Part shown: one piece after another, positions 22,810 to 36,514 of the stretch
Numbering within the stretch: position 1 is the first letter of the stretch
How the letters are laid out: each line of letters begins with the position of its first letter
NCBI GenBank assembly: GCA_905331475.1
Contig: CAJNYU010000591.1
Span: forward strand, 86,809 to 150,808
Length of the DNA stretch: 64,000 nt
Direction of reading: 5' to 3'
Source of the DNA: Rotaria socialis
Lineage: Eukaryota > Rotifera > Eurotatoria > Philodinida > Philodinidae
The notes under the pieces: generated by a model
Told to the model about the DNA's origin: nothing
Seen by the model: the letters and a program-made list of their open reading frames with translations, nothing else
The model's database searches: none
Translations under genes and position numbers: made by a program

Positions 22810-24592
22810 CCCCCCGAGGATGGTCTGGTCAATAATGACAATTTTTTCGATAACTCGGTCATTTCTTGATGGATTGCTTTCATCTTCGAACTCGACTGAG
22901 ACATTGATGAGATCATTCTGTGTACAAAATGTCATGACAATTAGATGAGGCTTTCAAAAGTTATCGTGTTAACGACCGGACAGACACACTAACCAAATCT
23001 AGAGTGTACTCACTTTTTTTGAGTACATAAAAGTGCGAACTTACATATAATAGAAGTTTGAAAAGTATTCATTTCATGAATATTCAATGCTGATCATGTT
23101 TTCAACAAATGTTTCAAAGTAAAAATAAAACAGCAAAAAAGGAATCTCAAATTCTATGAAAACAGTCTGATTGAACTTGTAATTTAAGTAAACTAATTCG
23201 TTCACTCTTAGGAAATTTCTGTTGTTTTCTTTCGAAAAAGTGTCATGTGCACAAATCATAGGTCAATCATTTACGGATTGTCAATAACAAGTTATTTGGT
23301 GAGATACTTTTATATAATAATATTTTAACGAATGATATGTTCGCAAATATCTGTTGCAGCAACATAAATGCAGCGGTAATCATTGGAAGAGTATTCCCAC
23401 GTAGAGCGTTACGGCGACCAGAAACGATCGTATATGGCCGAAAACGCTAACATATACTATCGTTTCTTGCCATTTTCGACCATAAATCGTTCACTTGAGT
23501 CTACAACTTAACTAAGATAATGAATAGTAGACACACGTAGTCGTTCAATCAAAATCGTTTATTAAGAAGAATTATTTAAAATTTTTTTGAATTTACGATT
23601 TTCCCTAGTAGATTCTATTCGAAATTGGCACCGCATTCAGTATTCAAGTGAAAATCGAAAACCATTAAGTCTTTGTTCTGCAAAGGATTTATGCATGATA
23701 AGACTTAGAGTCCAATAATACTAACTTACTCCATCTATCCGAAATGACTTTATTGGAGGTTACTATTTCAATATCTAATTTGTTGAGTCTTGCCTGCAAT
23801 TCAATGTAAAAAATCAGCCAACTGTGCCTTGCCGAGTTTAAACACAGTAAGAATACTTTTTTCCATTATATTAATTGAATTTACTCCATCAATATTTGAA
23901 TTTCCTTTTAAAAAAAGATAGATTTTCCCGGCTGACAGCAGCCGCAACTAGGAAGCAATTTAAAACAATGACTCTTATATCACTCAATTTTTTTACAGTC
24001 TGCAACTCTATTAAAACTTACTCTTTCAAGCATTACAACACAATAGTATAAGAATAAAATATTAGGCACATGGTGAAAAGAAAACGGATGAAAATAATCG
24101 TAGATAGAGACTAAATTTTTAGTTTTCTTTATGATTTTGTCTATGATTTCTTTCAACTTGTTCATTAGTACAAACAAACATGTTTCAAAATTCTCTATTA
24201 ATATGTCTAATTTAATAACATATATAAGCACGAGGTATGTATTATTATCGTGCAGTGCATTGAGTTCGGTGTCATGTGAATACGTACAAAGTCATTCTTT
24301 ATAAATCATGCACATTCAATAGAAACTATCAAGTCGTTTTAATGCAATACAATGCAATATTTTTGTATATGATGAAAATCATCAATCAAAGCGCATCAAA
24401 TCAAGCAGTACAATGTTTTCCAAGAAAAAAAAATTATTTATAAATGTTATCTAACATTTGATTGTAGATTAATTTTTTTGCTTTATGATTACTCTTGATA
24501 AACAATAATAGATTTATGTAATAGAAAAGTAGTGATGGTGAATTTTAAAATAGATACTATATTATTTAAATTTTCACTTCTAGATTGTAATT
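22810..24592. other. intergenic, upstream of hyou1
   Basis: AT-rich with no recognisable gene. A short imperfect palindrome around GAAACGATCGTATATGG lies at 23425-23470. A minus-strand frame ending near 22916 is too short and too close to the n base to interpret. Confidence 0.5.
24582..24583 (+). promoter_or_regulatory. 3' splice site 9 nt before the hyou1 ATG
   Basis: TTTTCACTTCTAG ends nine bases before the start codon. It would serve a 5'UTR intron or spliced-leader trans-splicing. Confidence 0.45.
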
Positions 24593-27500
24593 ATGATACA
24601 TTCACAATTAATTCTTTTTGCTTGTCTAATTTTTGCTACATCAACTGTATTCACAGCTGATAGTCTTGCTGTGATGTCAATTGATCTTGGTACAGAATTT
24701 ACCAAAATAGCTGTTGTTAAACCAGGGATACCTATGGAAATTGTTTTAAATAAGTAGGTTTCATTTAATATGTTCAGAGTTTTATCATTATTTACTGAGA
24801 ATTTTTATTTCAATAGAGAAAGTCGTCGAAAAACTCCAGTTATCGTTGCTATTAAAGGCAAAGATCGTGAGTTTGGTGAAGCGGCTATATCTCGAGTAAG
24901 GATTCTTTATGAAACATTATTTTCTATTTTTTGTCATTTTCTTATTTAGTCAACTAAAATGCCAGCACAATCCTATATGTATTTACGTGAATTAGTAGGG
25001 AAATCATTGAATAATCCAATAATTGAACAATATTTAAAACGATTTCCTTATTATAAATTAAACATAGATGGACATTCTAGTCAACTTGTTTTCGAACATG
25101 ACAGGTAATAACAATTATACTTATTCTAGTTGACTATTGTGTGAGTAGTGACGTAAAATGTACTGTAAAGAAAGAACAGAACTCTCTAATGTGCAAAGAA
25201 GTAGTCGTACAATTAGGTTGATTAAAAAACGATTGTCATTATATATCTATAATCTTCATTTGTAGTGATACATCACCTTACATACGATTCTATGAAAACT
25301 TAAGAGTTATAAAGAGGACTTCATAGCAAACAAAGTTCTACTAGATGAGACTTCTTTGAACTGTTTATCGTAGTTTGATTGGAGATCAAAAAATGTTTAT
25401 TATTTAGAAATTAATCAAAAACAAATTTAAGAGCTTCTGTGATGTTACTGTAAATAGACACATAATAGAGACCTCGAAGAAGTCTAGTTTTGCAACGATT
25501 TCTTTTCAGCTTTATTTTGCTTCAGTTATTAAACATAAAACTATCTTTAGCGTGTTGAAAACATGGAATTCGCATCTTTGGAATACGTTCTATTTTAGCA
25601 CCTGATAGTCAATTGAATCACTACTTCTATTCTTTCTACAATTTAAAGTAGAAGAAAATAATCGAAGTCTACCGCTATGCAATCATATTTTGATCAACAA
25701 CACATGATAGCGTTAGTAGTATAAAACCTAGTAGATGTTTTTAATTATTGAATATATAACAGACAATTGCAATAGATCTTCTTTAGGGTTTCTTAAATAG
25801 TTGATTATCTATATTTATTTAATTCAGGATGGTTTTTAGTTATGCTTACGATGAAACTTATATTTAATCAGGAAATAGTTTCTTTTGTTTTTTTTTAACA
25901 TTAATTTTTAGTGAAACAAACTATACAGTTGAAGAACTTCTTTCAATGATATTAAAAAAAGCTCGTGAATATGCAACAGATTTTGCTGAACAATCAGTTG
26001 ATTCTGCCGTTGTAACTGTTCCACCGTATTTCACACAATCCGAGAGACGTTCCATAAAGCGCGCATGTGAATTAGCAAATATCAAAGTACTTCAATTAAT
26101 GAATGATAATACAGCTGTGGCACTTAACTATGGTATATATCGGCGTAAAGATTTCAATGCTACTGGTTCAACATATTTATTCTATGATATGGGTGCACAA
26201 TCAACAACATGCACCATAGCAACATTCAATGTTGTCAAAATAAAAGAACATGGTTATGTCGAAGAAGTTCCACAATTAACAATAAAAACAGTAGCATTCG
26301 ATCGGGATTTAGGTGGTTTAGAATTTCAAATACGTTTACGAGATTATTTTGCAAAGAAATTTCATGAGAAACATCCAAAAATTGATTTATATAAACATCC
26401 TAAAGCGTTAACAAAATTATTTCGTGAAGCTGAACGAGCGAAACATGTGTTAAGTGCTAATGTTGAATATACAGCACAAGTAGAAGGTTTAATTGACGAC
26501 ATCGATTTTAAACATCAAACCACACGAGAAGAATTTGAAAATTTATGTACAGATCTTTTTGAAAGAATTAAACGGCCTGTTCAAGAAGTACTTACAACAA
26601 GTGGAATTAAATTGGTAAGATTCAAACGAGTGCATTATTTTGAACTTTACTTTTCAAACATACTTTAAATTGATTGAGTACATCTACCTTCTCTGAAACT
26701 GAAAGGATGCTCTGTCGTAATGAGTTCACATGTTTTCTATTTTGACGAAATATATTAGCTTGAGAAAAGTCTTTTAGTAATATTGTAGAATCAAATGACT
26801 AAATGTATTTTCAGAGTGAAATCCAACAAGTACTTTTATTCGGTGGTGCAACACGTATTCCGCGAGTTCAAAATGAATTAACGAAAGTTCTCGGCGGGTA
26901 TCTTTCGAATTATATTGTTTCATATCGATAAGTAGCTATTTCTTCCTATTCAATTTTATTTAGAGTAGAGCTTGGTAAAAGTCTAAATACTGACGAAGCT
27001 GCTGCTATGGGTGCAGTTTTTCAAGCTACAGCACTTACAAAAGGTTATCGTGTAAAAAAATTTCTTGTAAAAGATTTCAATCAATATCCAATCAATGTCA
27101 AATTTGAACGACAAAATGATGATTCCGATCAAAGAATACTTGATAAAACACTATTTAATCGTAATAATACTTTTCCACATCGGAAAGTAATGACATTTAA
27201 TAAACATACAGATGATTTTTCATTTGATGTTTATTATGGAAATTTAACATATCTTTCGTTAATTGATAGACGGTATAAAAAAAACCTAAGGGTTTTTATT
27301 TCAAGTAAAGAAAATTATGTTTTTTTTTTGAATATTTATTGTAGTGCACTTGGTCAAACAGACTTATCACGAATAGATGTTACTGGTGTTCGAACAGCAT
27401 ATGATAAATACAAAGATACAATGGAATCAAAAGGTATCAAAGCACATTTCGAACTAGATGACAGCTCACTTCTTGTTCTTACTCGAGTATGTTCATAAAA

Positions 27501-29666
27501 TTTATTTTTATTGGTGTGTTTTTCGTTGATTAAGAAGGTTTTCTTTTTTCGTTTCCAAGATTGAATTTGTCTTTGAAAGAAAAGATAATGACACAGATAA
27601 AAATAAAGCAATAACGAAAGATGAACAATCAACATTATCAAGTAAAATTACAAGTTTTGTTTTATATCTATAGATCAATTATTTTTGTTTCTTTGATGAT
27701 CAGAAATAGGGAGTAAAATTTCAAGTTTTTTCAAATCTAAAACTGGCGATGATGGAACAAAGAAAGGAGATGAAGATGAACAGAATGTAAGAAAGTTTTT
27801 ATTTTATCTGCAAAATAATTATTTTCTTTATTAGGAAGAAACAAAAACAACTAGTGATGAACCATCAACAAAGCCTCTTGATAATAATGGTAAAATTGTT
27901 TCAAAAAAATTTTTTCAATAATTTATTTTGTGTTTTTTGAAAAATTTAGAAACTACTAATACAACAAATGATACATCGACAACGACCACAGCATCAACTC
28001 CAACAACACCAAAACAGATGAATGCTCGTGAACCATTAAAATTTAAAATCGATCTACTCGATTATCCTGACCCATCAGAAGAAGCGCAAACTGAATCAAA
28101 AAAAAAGTAATGTTTAAATAATACGAAATATTATGAAATAAAAAGAGCAAGAAGTTGACTCATACTTTTCTAGAATATCTTGATAATTACAAGACTTCGT
28201 ATTGTAGCTAATAGCCAGTAAGACAGATCAATTCTTGAATGATTTATAATTGTTGAAAAAGAATTTTATTTTCCTCGAGACGTTTTAGTTTGAGTATTTT
28301 ATATTAATGCAAGAAAGCTTACGAACTGGTTTGTGTTAGATAGGTTCGCTGCATAAAGATTGCGTTGGGGATAGCAATGAAATTCTTTTTTTTAAATAAT
28401 AATTTGACATTAACTTTGAATTATTTAGACTATCTGATTTGGATGCTCATGATCGTGAATTATTAGCTTTAGCAACTGCTAAGAATAATCTTGAAACATT
28501 CATTTATGATGCTCGTGATAAACTTGAACATGATCAAAGATATAAAAAAGCAACAACATCACATGAGCGAACAAAAATCAATGAAAAATTAGCAGAAGTT
28601 GATGCATGGTTATGGGAGGACGGTGTTAATGCTGATGTAAAAGTAAATGTTAATTATTATCCATTGTTTATTAATTGATATCTTAAACTTTTATTCAATA
28701 GGCATTAAAATCAAAATTAGATGAATTGAAAACTTTAACAAAATCATTAAAAATACGTGTACGTGAAGTTGAATTACGTCCAAAAAAACTTCAAGAACTT
28801 AAAGACACTCTTAATATGACCGAACATTTTTTTCGAGCAACACGCAGTGTACTTTTCAAAACAGACACTGATGAAAAGCCGTTTACCGACGCAGAACTTA
28901 AATATTTAGAAAAAACAATTAAAGATACATATGTAAGTAAAAAATGTCTGAAATATTTGCGAAACGTTTAGGAACGCATTTTTTCCTTAACGGTATTAAT
29001 TAAAAACATATGTTTATCATGAAAAACATCGGTGACATTTACATTGGCATGTTTGAAGAAACGATCACAGGAACATTTAGCGAACTAAATCATAGAACAA
29101 AGAAAGATTTAAAAAGAAACACGTCGTTCATTCAACGATAATTTCTTTTTTATGAAATCTAGAATATCGGTCTAGGATTGTTGTGGTTTCCTGAAGATCT
29201 ATTATCCATGCTTTTTAATCTGTAATCGCCAATAATTTCTCGTCAAAAAGCTTAGAATTAAAAAGAATACTGCTTATTTAAAAGTTCCTCTAATGAAATA
29301 ATTTATTATAAAAATTTTAGACTTGGCTTGATCAAGTATTAGCTGAATTTGCTAAACTATCACCAACTGATACACCAAAATATTTATCAACTGATATTGA
29401 TGATAAAACTAATGCACTTAAACGTGAAACAAATTATTTACTAAATAAAGCTCAACGGTTTGTTCCTAAACCGAAAACCACAACACCAAAAGTACCAGTA
29501 AATAATCAAAATAAAGCAGACGATGACAAATCATCGACTACCTCAACTTCTGAACCTGAAGAAACAACTACCGTGACGCCACCTTCAACTGAAGGTAAAT
29601 ATTTGTCGAAAAGTAATTCAAAATGATCTATCTTGTTTTTTTCTAGAACAACATAATGATCTGTGA
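24593..29666 (+). CDS. hyou1: hypoxia up-regulated protein 1 / GRP170 (ER Hsp70-family chaperone)
   Basis: Fifteen exons: 24593..24753, 24817..24895, 24950..25104, 25912..26614, 26815..26897, 26964..27272, 27345..27486, 27560..27653, 27704..27786, 27835..27889, 27950..28106, 28429..28642, 28702..28932, 29321..29594, 29647..29666. All GT-AG, phases agree, 919 aa (human about 999). A signal peptide (residues 1 to about 22) precedes the Hsp70 nucleotide-binding domain: SIDLGTEFTKIAVVKPG, NDNTAVALNYG, FYDMGAQSTTCTI, LFGGATRIPRVQ. The LNKESRRKTP segment across exons 1-2 is characteristic of GRP170. A short acidic/Thr-rich loop (exons 9-11) and a helical C-terminal region with the TWLEDEGV-like WLWEDGVN follow. 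The last exon adds EQHNDL, an ER-retrieval-type tail. It acts as a nucleotide exchange factor and holdase for BiP in the ER lumen. The 72-bp intron 27273-27344 is readable through, so it could be retained. Confidence 0.92.
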
Positions 29667-32210
29667 ACATTAACAATCCGATAGGCAATTTTTTTCTTCT
29701 TTTCATCATTCCATTAACATGAACGCAATTGATAAAATTAGATGAATGTTTATGTTGTTATCCTTGTTGATCTGTTTTTTCTGCTTGAAAAAAAACTTGA
29801 GTGCATTTTACAGAATCTACACTAGCATTTTGTTTAGCCTTCTCTCACATATATATGAAAATTGTTATCTTTTTTCGATATTTTTTTTTAAACAGTCTTA
29901 TGTAGTGTATGTGCTTTCTAATTATTATTTGTATAACTAAATATATATGTATTACCTTGGTCTTGTTCAAGTGACAATAAAATAAAACTAATGATGTGAG
30001 CTCAATAGTATATTTTTTAATAACTTAATCGGTGTTCGAGTTTTACAGGCATAAAATATCTTTCTGATATATGAAAATGGTTGTTCGATTATAATCAATT
30101 GGATTTATTGTCAAGAGTAAAAAGTTGATTCTAATTGCGAAAATATAATAAAGTATTGACTGGTTTCGTTTTCTTAATTTATCTGTATCTAAGTAAAGGA
30201 TTTCTCTAATGAAAAAGTGTCCCGGTACTAATTTTAAATTTTAAATTTAGTATTTATGATTAAATTTGACTTTTTTCGAAGAGGACAAATACTCTAGTGA
30301 ACTGCTAATTGTACTTGCACATATAAGGATATTCTAATAAATTGTAGCTGTTTATGGTTCGAACTATATGTAAACAAAAATAAATTGAATAGGCTATATT
30401 ATCGGACACAGCAAAAGTTTTACATCATTCCTTGTTTCACAGGTAATTTTGCTCACGAGGATAGTGAACTGGAAAAGATACAAGACTCAAATCAGTAGAC
30501 GCACTTTTAATAACTATATTCGAAGTTTTATGAAACAGTGAACACTTGCATCATCGCGTTTATACCGACGAACAAACATCTATCGTAATAAAATGAGTTC
30601 TTATTTTTCCTCAACCTGTTTTTATCATCTTTTCTTTTAATAGTCCAGAAAGTGTAATCAAGGAGCATAGGATCTAGTGCTTTGTGTATTAGTCTCACTG
30701 ATGTTAGGCGTTTAATTTACGCGTTAATTAGTAAAAGCTCACATTGTTTAAGTGAAAAACATAGAGATTCAGTGGCAAAAACATTATTTTACTCTGACAT
30801 TTGTGGTGCCTCTACCTTAGAATCACTATATGTCGACGTCTACACTAAGTCTACGATTACTTCCGCATATGATTGTCAAAATAAATCAACAAGATTCAGT
30901 TTCCTTTTGTGTTTGAGAACATAATACGATGATACACATGCCAAGTATTTGAAGGATCTTCAAATTTCAGAAAATTGGCGTACAGATTCGATCTTTTTAA
31001 CAGAATGAAACATTCAATGATGTATTTGTTTCAAAGAAGAAGGGAATCTTTACGCTATTCTTCAAAATAGTTGAAGATCTTAATTCTATGTACAAGTATT
31101 TATATCATTGTTGAATTCAATTGTCTAGATTTTCCTTTTTAGTCTAAGTTGATTTTGAGAACATTGGGCAAATAATTTTGGTCATAAAATTCGATGTTAT
31201 CTTAATGTCAAAACATAATTTGAAAATTATTTCCGCCCATACACATAAATTACACATAATATTAGCTACAGTCTCGTATTAGCATATATTTCAAAGATAA
31301 AAGTAATGAAAAACATTGTGCAGTAGAAAGAACAGTATCATTATACCCATTATCTATAGTCACCAGGTACAATCATTTTAAATTTTGAATTTATTTAATG
31401 TTTACATCGTTGTTCATAGAAATAACATTATATTTGATTATTTTGAACTGAAATATATTTCCATCTAAATAAAATCGACAATATCAAAACAATTTTTGGC
31501 TTTTTGCAATTAAATAGGCAACATCATGTTCACATCCAATATGCACAAGCTACTACATAAATTTACTTGGCCTTTGGACAACAGACAATATAATTAGATT
31601 GCATACTGAAGGATTCTTCTTTTTCGTCTACTCATGTCACATGTTCGTTACAGACGAATGGTTGTGTATAAATAAATATATATGTATATGCATCGATTAT
31701 TTGACTTATACTTCGACCTTTATTCATGATTAAAATAATGAAAAAAGAACTATGTATCTATCGAGGCTACCGTTCCATATGACTGCATTGTTCTTGAAGG
31801 AAGAAATAATTTAAATAGATTTATTAATAGATACGGAATATTATCATGCAATATTCTCGCTCCTGAAGTGAATAACTATCAGTGATTTCACAGATTTATT
31901 TTAATTAGTCATAAAACGCAAACGAAATGTGCATGACATTAGTTGAAACAAAAATTTCTTTCTCTTATAAATATTAGTCAGTTTTTGTTGAATATGCTTT
32001 GATGGAAATTATCACCCACGTAGAAGATAAATCATCGATACAGCCTTGAGCATTGTGTATCATAAATGGTCACAGTTGAATGATATTTTTCTGTTGTTGT
32101 TTTTTTTTATACAACCATTTTACTTAGTTGTATGAGTGTGCGCATAGTATAGTTCTATCTTTCTTTTTATATCTATACAATATTTAAATAGTCATATAAA
32201 CTCAAAGAAT
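29667..32210. other. 2.5-kb gene-free stretch after hyou1
   Basis: AT-rich, with no recognisable domain in any frame. The 80-codon frame at 30682-30924 has no similarity I know. No repeats stand out. Confidence 0.5.
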
Positions 32211-33338
32211 ATGTGGCCTGCTAATCAGTCTTGGTGGTATCAATCAGCTGCCGCTGATGGTGACGCTCGGCGAATGCGTCCACTTCAATTTTCAAACAAT
32301 CATTTACCAGCTCATGTTGATCTTCGACCATATATGACACCAGTTGAAGATCAAGCTGATATGTCTACTTGGTATATGAAAATAATCTGGTTTTCTTCTC
32401 AATTGAAATTCTCTTTTGTAGTGCTGCTAATGCCTTTGCCGGCGCATGCGAATATATTATTAAACGACAAACCGGTAAACTTATTGATGTTTCACGTTTA
32501 TTTATTTATTATAATGGTCAAATGATTGATCAACGAAGTCTTGAAGTCACTGATGATGGAGCTTCAAAACAGAATACAGTTTTAGGAATGCGAAAATTCG
32601 GTATATGCGAAGAACGACTGTGGCCATATGATGAAGAGTTACTTAATAAAGAACCTCCACCAGATGTGTATGATGCTGCAAGTCGTGTAACAGTTGTTCC
32701 ACTTAAACTTCCAAGAAATTTAGTTGCAATGAAAACTTGTTTAGCTAATCAAGTTCCTTTTCTCATTGGTATTAAATTATTAGGCAAGGCAACAGCTGAA
32801 GTGAAACGAAATCATGGATATATATCGATGCCTGATCCATCCTCGTCTACTGTTGCTTCAACTGGTACGCATGCCGTGTTAGTTGTTGGTTATGATGATC
32901 GGACAGGACATTTTATTGTACGAAATTCGTGGGGAAGAGATTGGGTAAGCAGTAAAAACAAATCTTTTTCTCTCGATATAAAAACAAAATATTCATCGTG
33001 ATTCGTGTTGTTTCTTTTTTGTATTGTAGGGAATCAATGGTTATTTTTATATTCCATATCAATATTTAATAGAGAAGCGTCTTATCAATTATTTAGATGG
33101 TTTATGGGCTATAACTGATATCATTCCACGTACCAATCATAAACCAACTGTACGTAGATTAGTTGTACCTGGTCATAATTTTGATGAACAATATAGAAAA
33201 GATAAAAGACACAGTCAAATGCTTGCATTACAAAGATCGATGATGACGATGAAATTATATCCCAATCTACAGACTGCCTATTATCCAACATTCATGCCTA
33301 GAGTAAATCGCAGTCGAAGTCTTTATTGGCATCGATGA
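32211..33338 (+). CDS. papain-family (C1) cysteine protease without prodomain or signal peptide
   Basis: Exons 32211..32371, 32422..32944, 33030..33338; introns of 50 and 85 bp, GT-AG, total 330 aa. The catalytic Cys (residue 54) is split by intron 1 (TG|T). Gln48 lies six residues before it, as in papain (Q19, C25). The catalytic His204 lies in GTHAVLVVGYD and Asn222 in VRNSWGRDWG, followed by GYFYIPYQYL. The N-terminal 45 residues are too short for the usual inhibitory prodomain and show no signal peptide, so the enzyme is predicted cytosolic or non-classically located. This architecture recalls bacterial-type C1 peptidases more than cathepsins. The C-terminal ~75 residues are basic and unrecognised. 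Start chosen at the first ATG of the frame, behind a TTTAAATAG acceptor-like site. Confidence 0.85.
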
Positions 33339-33556
33339 GGATCAGTATAATGCATTAACTTTCGATTTTCTCCTCTCGAGTTGCAGAACTATATCTTTTT
33401 AAAGTCGAAAAGTGATTAGGAGTTTCTATTTCGTCAATAAACAATTTTTGTATTTTTATAATTAATTTAATTCTAGTTTATTTATTTCAATAATGTTATC
33501 AATAAATGAGAAAATAAATACAATGAATTTCAGTCAATTAGATTTTTAATCACAGT

Positions 33557-33769
33557 TTATTTTCGATTATGATCTCGCAGCCAGTCGATAATTCTGTGAA
33601 TCATCTCAGAAAAAGATTGTAATAATGTTGTTGAAGATCTGTCATCAAAAGTATCTTGTTCGACTCTTCGGTTTAGTTCAATTGTTAACGGATGCAGATA
33701 GTAACCAACGAAGTCGTTTGCTAATGACATACAGTCAGACTGAGAATCATCAACAGAACTTGTTTTCAT
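33557..33769 (-). CDS. hypothetical small protein (70 aa)
   Basis: A single open frame convergent with the protease, ATG at 33767-33769, stop at 33557-33559. Composition is ordinary for a soluble acidic/mixed helix protein (LANDFVGYYLHPLTIELNRR in the middle, amphipathic C-terminal half ending WLRDHNRK) and not low-complexity, unlike most chance frames here. AATAAA overlaps the stop. It could be a real small gene or the last exon of one; I do not recognise it. Confidence 0.35.
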   Translation of the reverse strand: MKTSSVDDSQSDCMSLANDFVGYYLHPLTIELNRRVEQDTFDDRSSTTLLQSFSEMIHRIIDWLRDHNRK

Positions 33770-34874
33770 GATTTGTAAATGTTGTCAAATAAAATAGTAG
33801 CATAGTAATATATGATACTTCCTTTCAGCAGTAGATTGGAAACAAATTTTGTAATTGATTTTTCGTTTCTGTCGAACTCCACCTGGCGAATACTCAATTA
33901 ACGAAAATAAAACACGGTCATGTCGTCATACAGTCATGTTATTTCGACGTTCGACTTACTATGAAGAATTTTTAACTTGGAATAAATAATCATCTTATAG
34001 ACAAAAAGAAATGGCTCATGGAGACTAAACAATCGTTGAACACTTGAGTATTATGTTTAAATAATTTTTATTGACTTTCGCACTTCAATTTAAAATTATC
34101 ATAAAGTTATCTATGCAAATTTTTCAAATGCTACCATGCCCTTAATGATAATCTATAAATAAGACAATTATTGATAGCGTGTGAATTTTTACTGTAAATA
34201 GGACAAAGAATTTTTTATTATTATTTTATTTAAGTGTACCGGTGGAAGTCGTACGCATTGTTCTCAAAACTATTGTTTTTAGTATAAATAATTCTCATCG
34301 GTCTATTTAATTTGTCAAAAGTTCTCAATAAAATATTTTTCTAATTGAATAGACGCTAACTGTATTTTATTCTTAATTTTGAAAATATAGGCGTCACATT
34401 TGCTGTTTTATTCAAATCAAGAAAATTTATAAATCGAAATTAGATCACAGTTAAACATTGTTTTTTGTTTTAAAATTGACGATTTATCATTGTAACGCAT
34501 TATGATAGTTCTATAAATAAGACTAGAAAAGAAACACATTTTTTTTTCAAGAACCTATCATGTATCCCGAAGGAACACATATTTTTTTAGAGGACATTTT
34601 TTCATTACGTTGGGGCATATGCTGAAATCTTTTTAGACAGATCATCTTGAAAATATTATACAGAATTGATAATTTTCTATGAACATATCTCAATCAACAA
34701 TTATGATAAACTAGCGTTTAACAACTAGATATAAAATGCAGCACATGTCAAAAACAATTCCTATGTGCATCATTCTATTTTATATATTGTGCTATTCAAA
34801 GAAATATTTTCTGTCTAGCCAGTTTTGAAGAAAACCATTTATCTATGCTATTCATTTTCTATGATCGAATCGTA
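33770..34874. other. intergenic, no gene seen
   Basis: AT-rich DNA between the small ORF and the hAT element. No feature found. Confidence 0.5.
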
Positions 34875-34882
34875 TTAGGAAA

Positions 34883-35857
34883 CAGAGACCGTCACTGGGC
34901 AACATTTTTTGCCCTGCCCTGCCCTGCCCTGTCTCAGGGCAGGGCAGGGCATGATTATAAATTGAACTGAAATATTGAAAAAGGTAAAGACTAAATGAAA
35001 GTGTTGTGACCGCTGAAAAGTAAAGTACTCATATTTTATTTATCTATATTCGAGAAAATATAGATATGCGCTTAAAACATAACTAAATATGAGTAGCAAA
35101 CAGCAATTAAGATTATCACAAAAATCAGTTCACTGCAAAAATAATGCGTTTATCATGATCTGGCGAATTAAACATGTATATAATTTGAATAAGTGAGAAA
35201 CCGAGTAAATCTTTCACATTCATTCTCATCAACTCATCGTGCTGGATAAATAAAGACTCTTCAAAATGTACCAGTAGCAAGAGATTCATTGTGTATTATG
35301 GGGTGGTAAGATTTATCATGAAACAAGAGATTTTCTAATTTTGTAGAACCGGGCGAGTTCATATCAAGTGAAAATAATTTAAAACATAGAGAACTAAGCA
35401 TACAAAACTAAAGCATGCGATGAAATTTACTATTAGAACATGTTGAATCTTTAAGTGAAATTTCCTCTGGAACACTAAGCTCATGTCTGAAATCATTTAG
35501 AAAAAAAGCGCATCATACACATAATTCTTAAATTAGCTCGTTCTCTTATACAATATTAAATGATTCTACCAAGTTTTGCATTTCTCTTTGAAGCAGTATT
35601 TTATTTTTATAATTGAATTATATGATAATAAATGAGTAAACTGGTATTGTCCGAACTAGACATAGTAACAAATTTTACAGTGACTGGCGCATAATGACAT
35701 ACATTATAATCCATCACCATGTCAGCATAATCGACTGAAAAATCTGCTGTATATCAGTTTATAGGAAAAATTATCATGGCGCAGGGCAACTTTCTATTTT
35801 TTCGCCCTGTCCTGAAACAGGGCAGAGCAGGGCAGGACTGCCCTGTGACGGTCTCTG
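34883..35857. mobile_element. 975-bp non-autonomous hAT element with 8-bp TSD
   Basis: TIRs CAGAGACCGTCACTGGGCA (34883) and TGCCCTGTGACGGTCTCTG (to 35857) differ at one base. Identical 8-mers TTAGGAAA flank them (34875-34882, 35858-35865), the hAT target-site length. Subterminal GCCCT/AGGGC arrays (34908-34950 and 35800-35845) form strong hairpins. No transposase frame is present inside. Confidence 0.9.
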
Positions 35858-35865
35858 TTAGGAAA

Positions 35866-36514
35866 AAATTCAACAATATAAAAACATACATCAAGCTAAG
35901 AACGATGTCGATGATAACATCTTCTTTCAAAATTACCATTAGTCTAAAGAGCATTTCGCGTTCTAAAAAAATATCTTTGTTCTAACTGCATTGAGTTTAG
36001 AACTTATAATGCATCACAAAATCTGTATCTGTTTAATTGAGCAGACTTTTCGAGGAAGATACTTATACACACAATGCCCTTTTCTAATTATAAACAAGCT
36101 ATGTCAATAGACAATTGTGCTTCATTAAAATGTCTCCCACTGAAACTAGAATAGTTTTTGTTAGATCACGATAGGAGTAATGATTTATAGCCATTGTCTA
36201 AAAACATGCCACTATAGATTTTTCACACAGTCTATACTAATCCGGCATATATTTAACATGCAACTAAAATTTAGTTCATTCTTAAATGCCACATCATTTA
36301 AAGTGCTACTACACTCGCTCAAATATGCATGATCCAACAATCTAAACGCAGAAGAAAAAGAATATTTTCAATAAATAATTTTTTATTTTATTTCGAACGA
36401 CGATTAAGTTTTCATTAAAACGAAAGCCACACTTGAATCATTTACAATAAATCATAGACAACATTCAATTCGAATTTGTTTTTACACTACATACAAACAT
36501 TTTAATGTTTAGTT
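35866..36514. other. intergenic, downstream of GPCR 2
   Basis: AT-rich spacer between the hAT element and the end of the intronless receptor. I see no gene or repeat. Confidence 0.5.

Noticed and set aside
30682-30924. 80-codon frame between hyou1 and the protease
   Set aside because: No domain, no neighbouring exon with fitting splice phases, and length expected by chance in 2.5 kb.
34908-34950. GCCCT array as a CRISPR-like or regulatory repeat
   Set aside because: It is a palindromic subterminal array inside a hAT element with clear ends.
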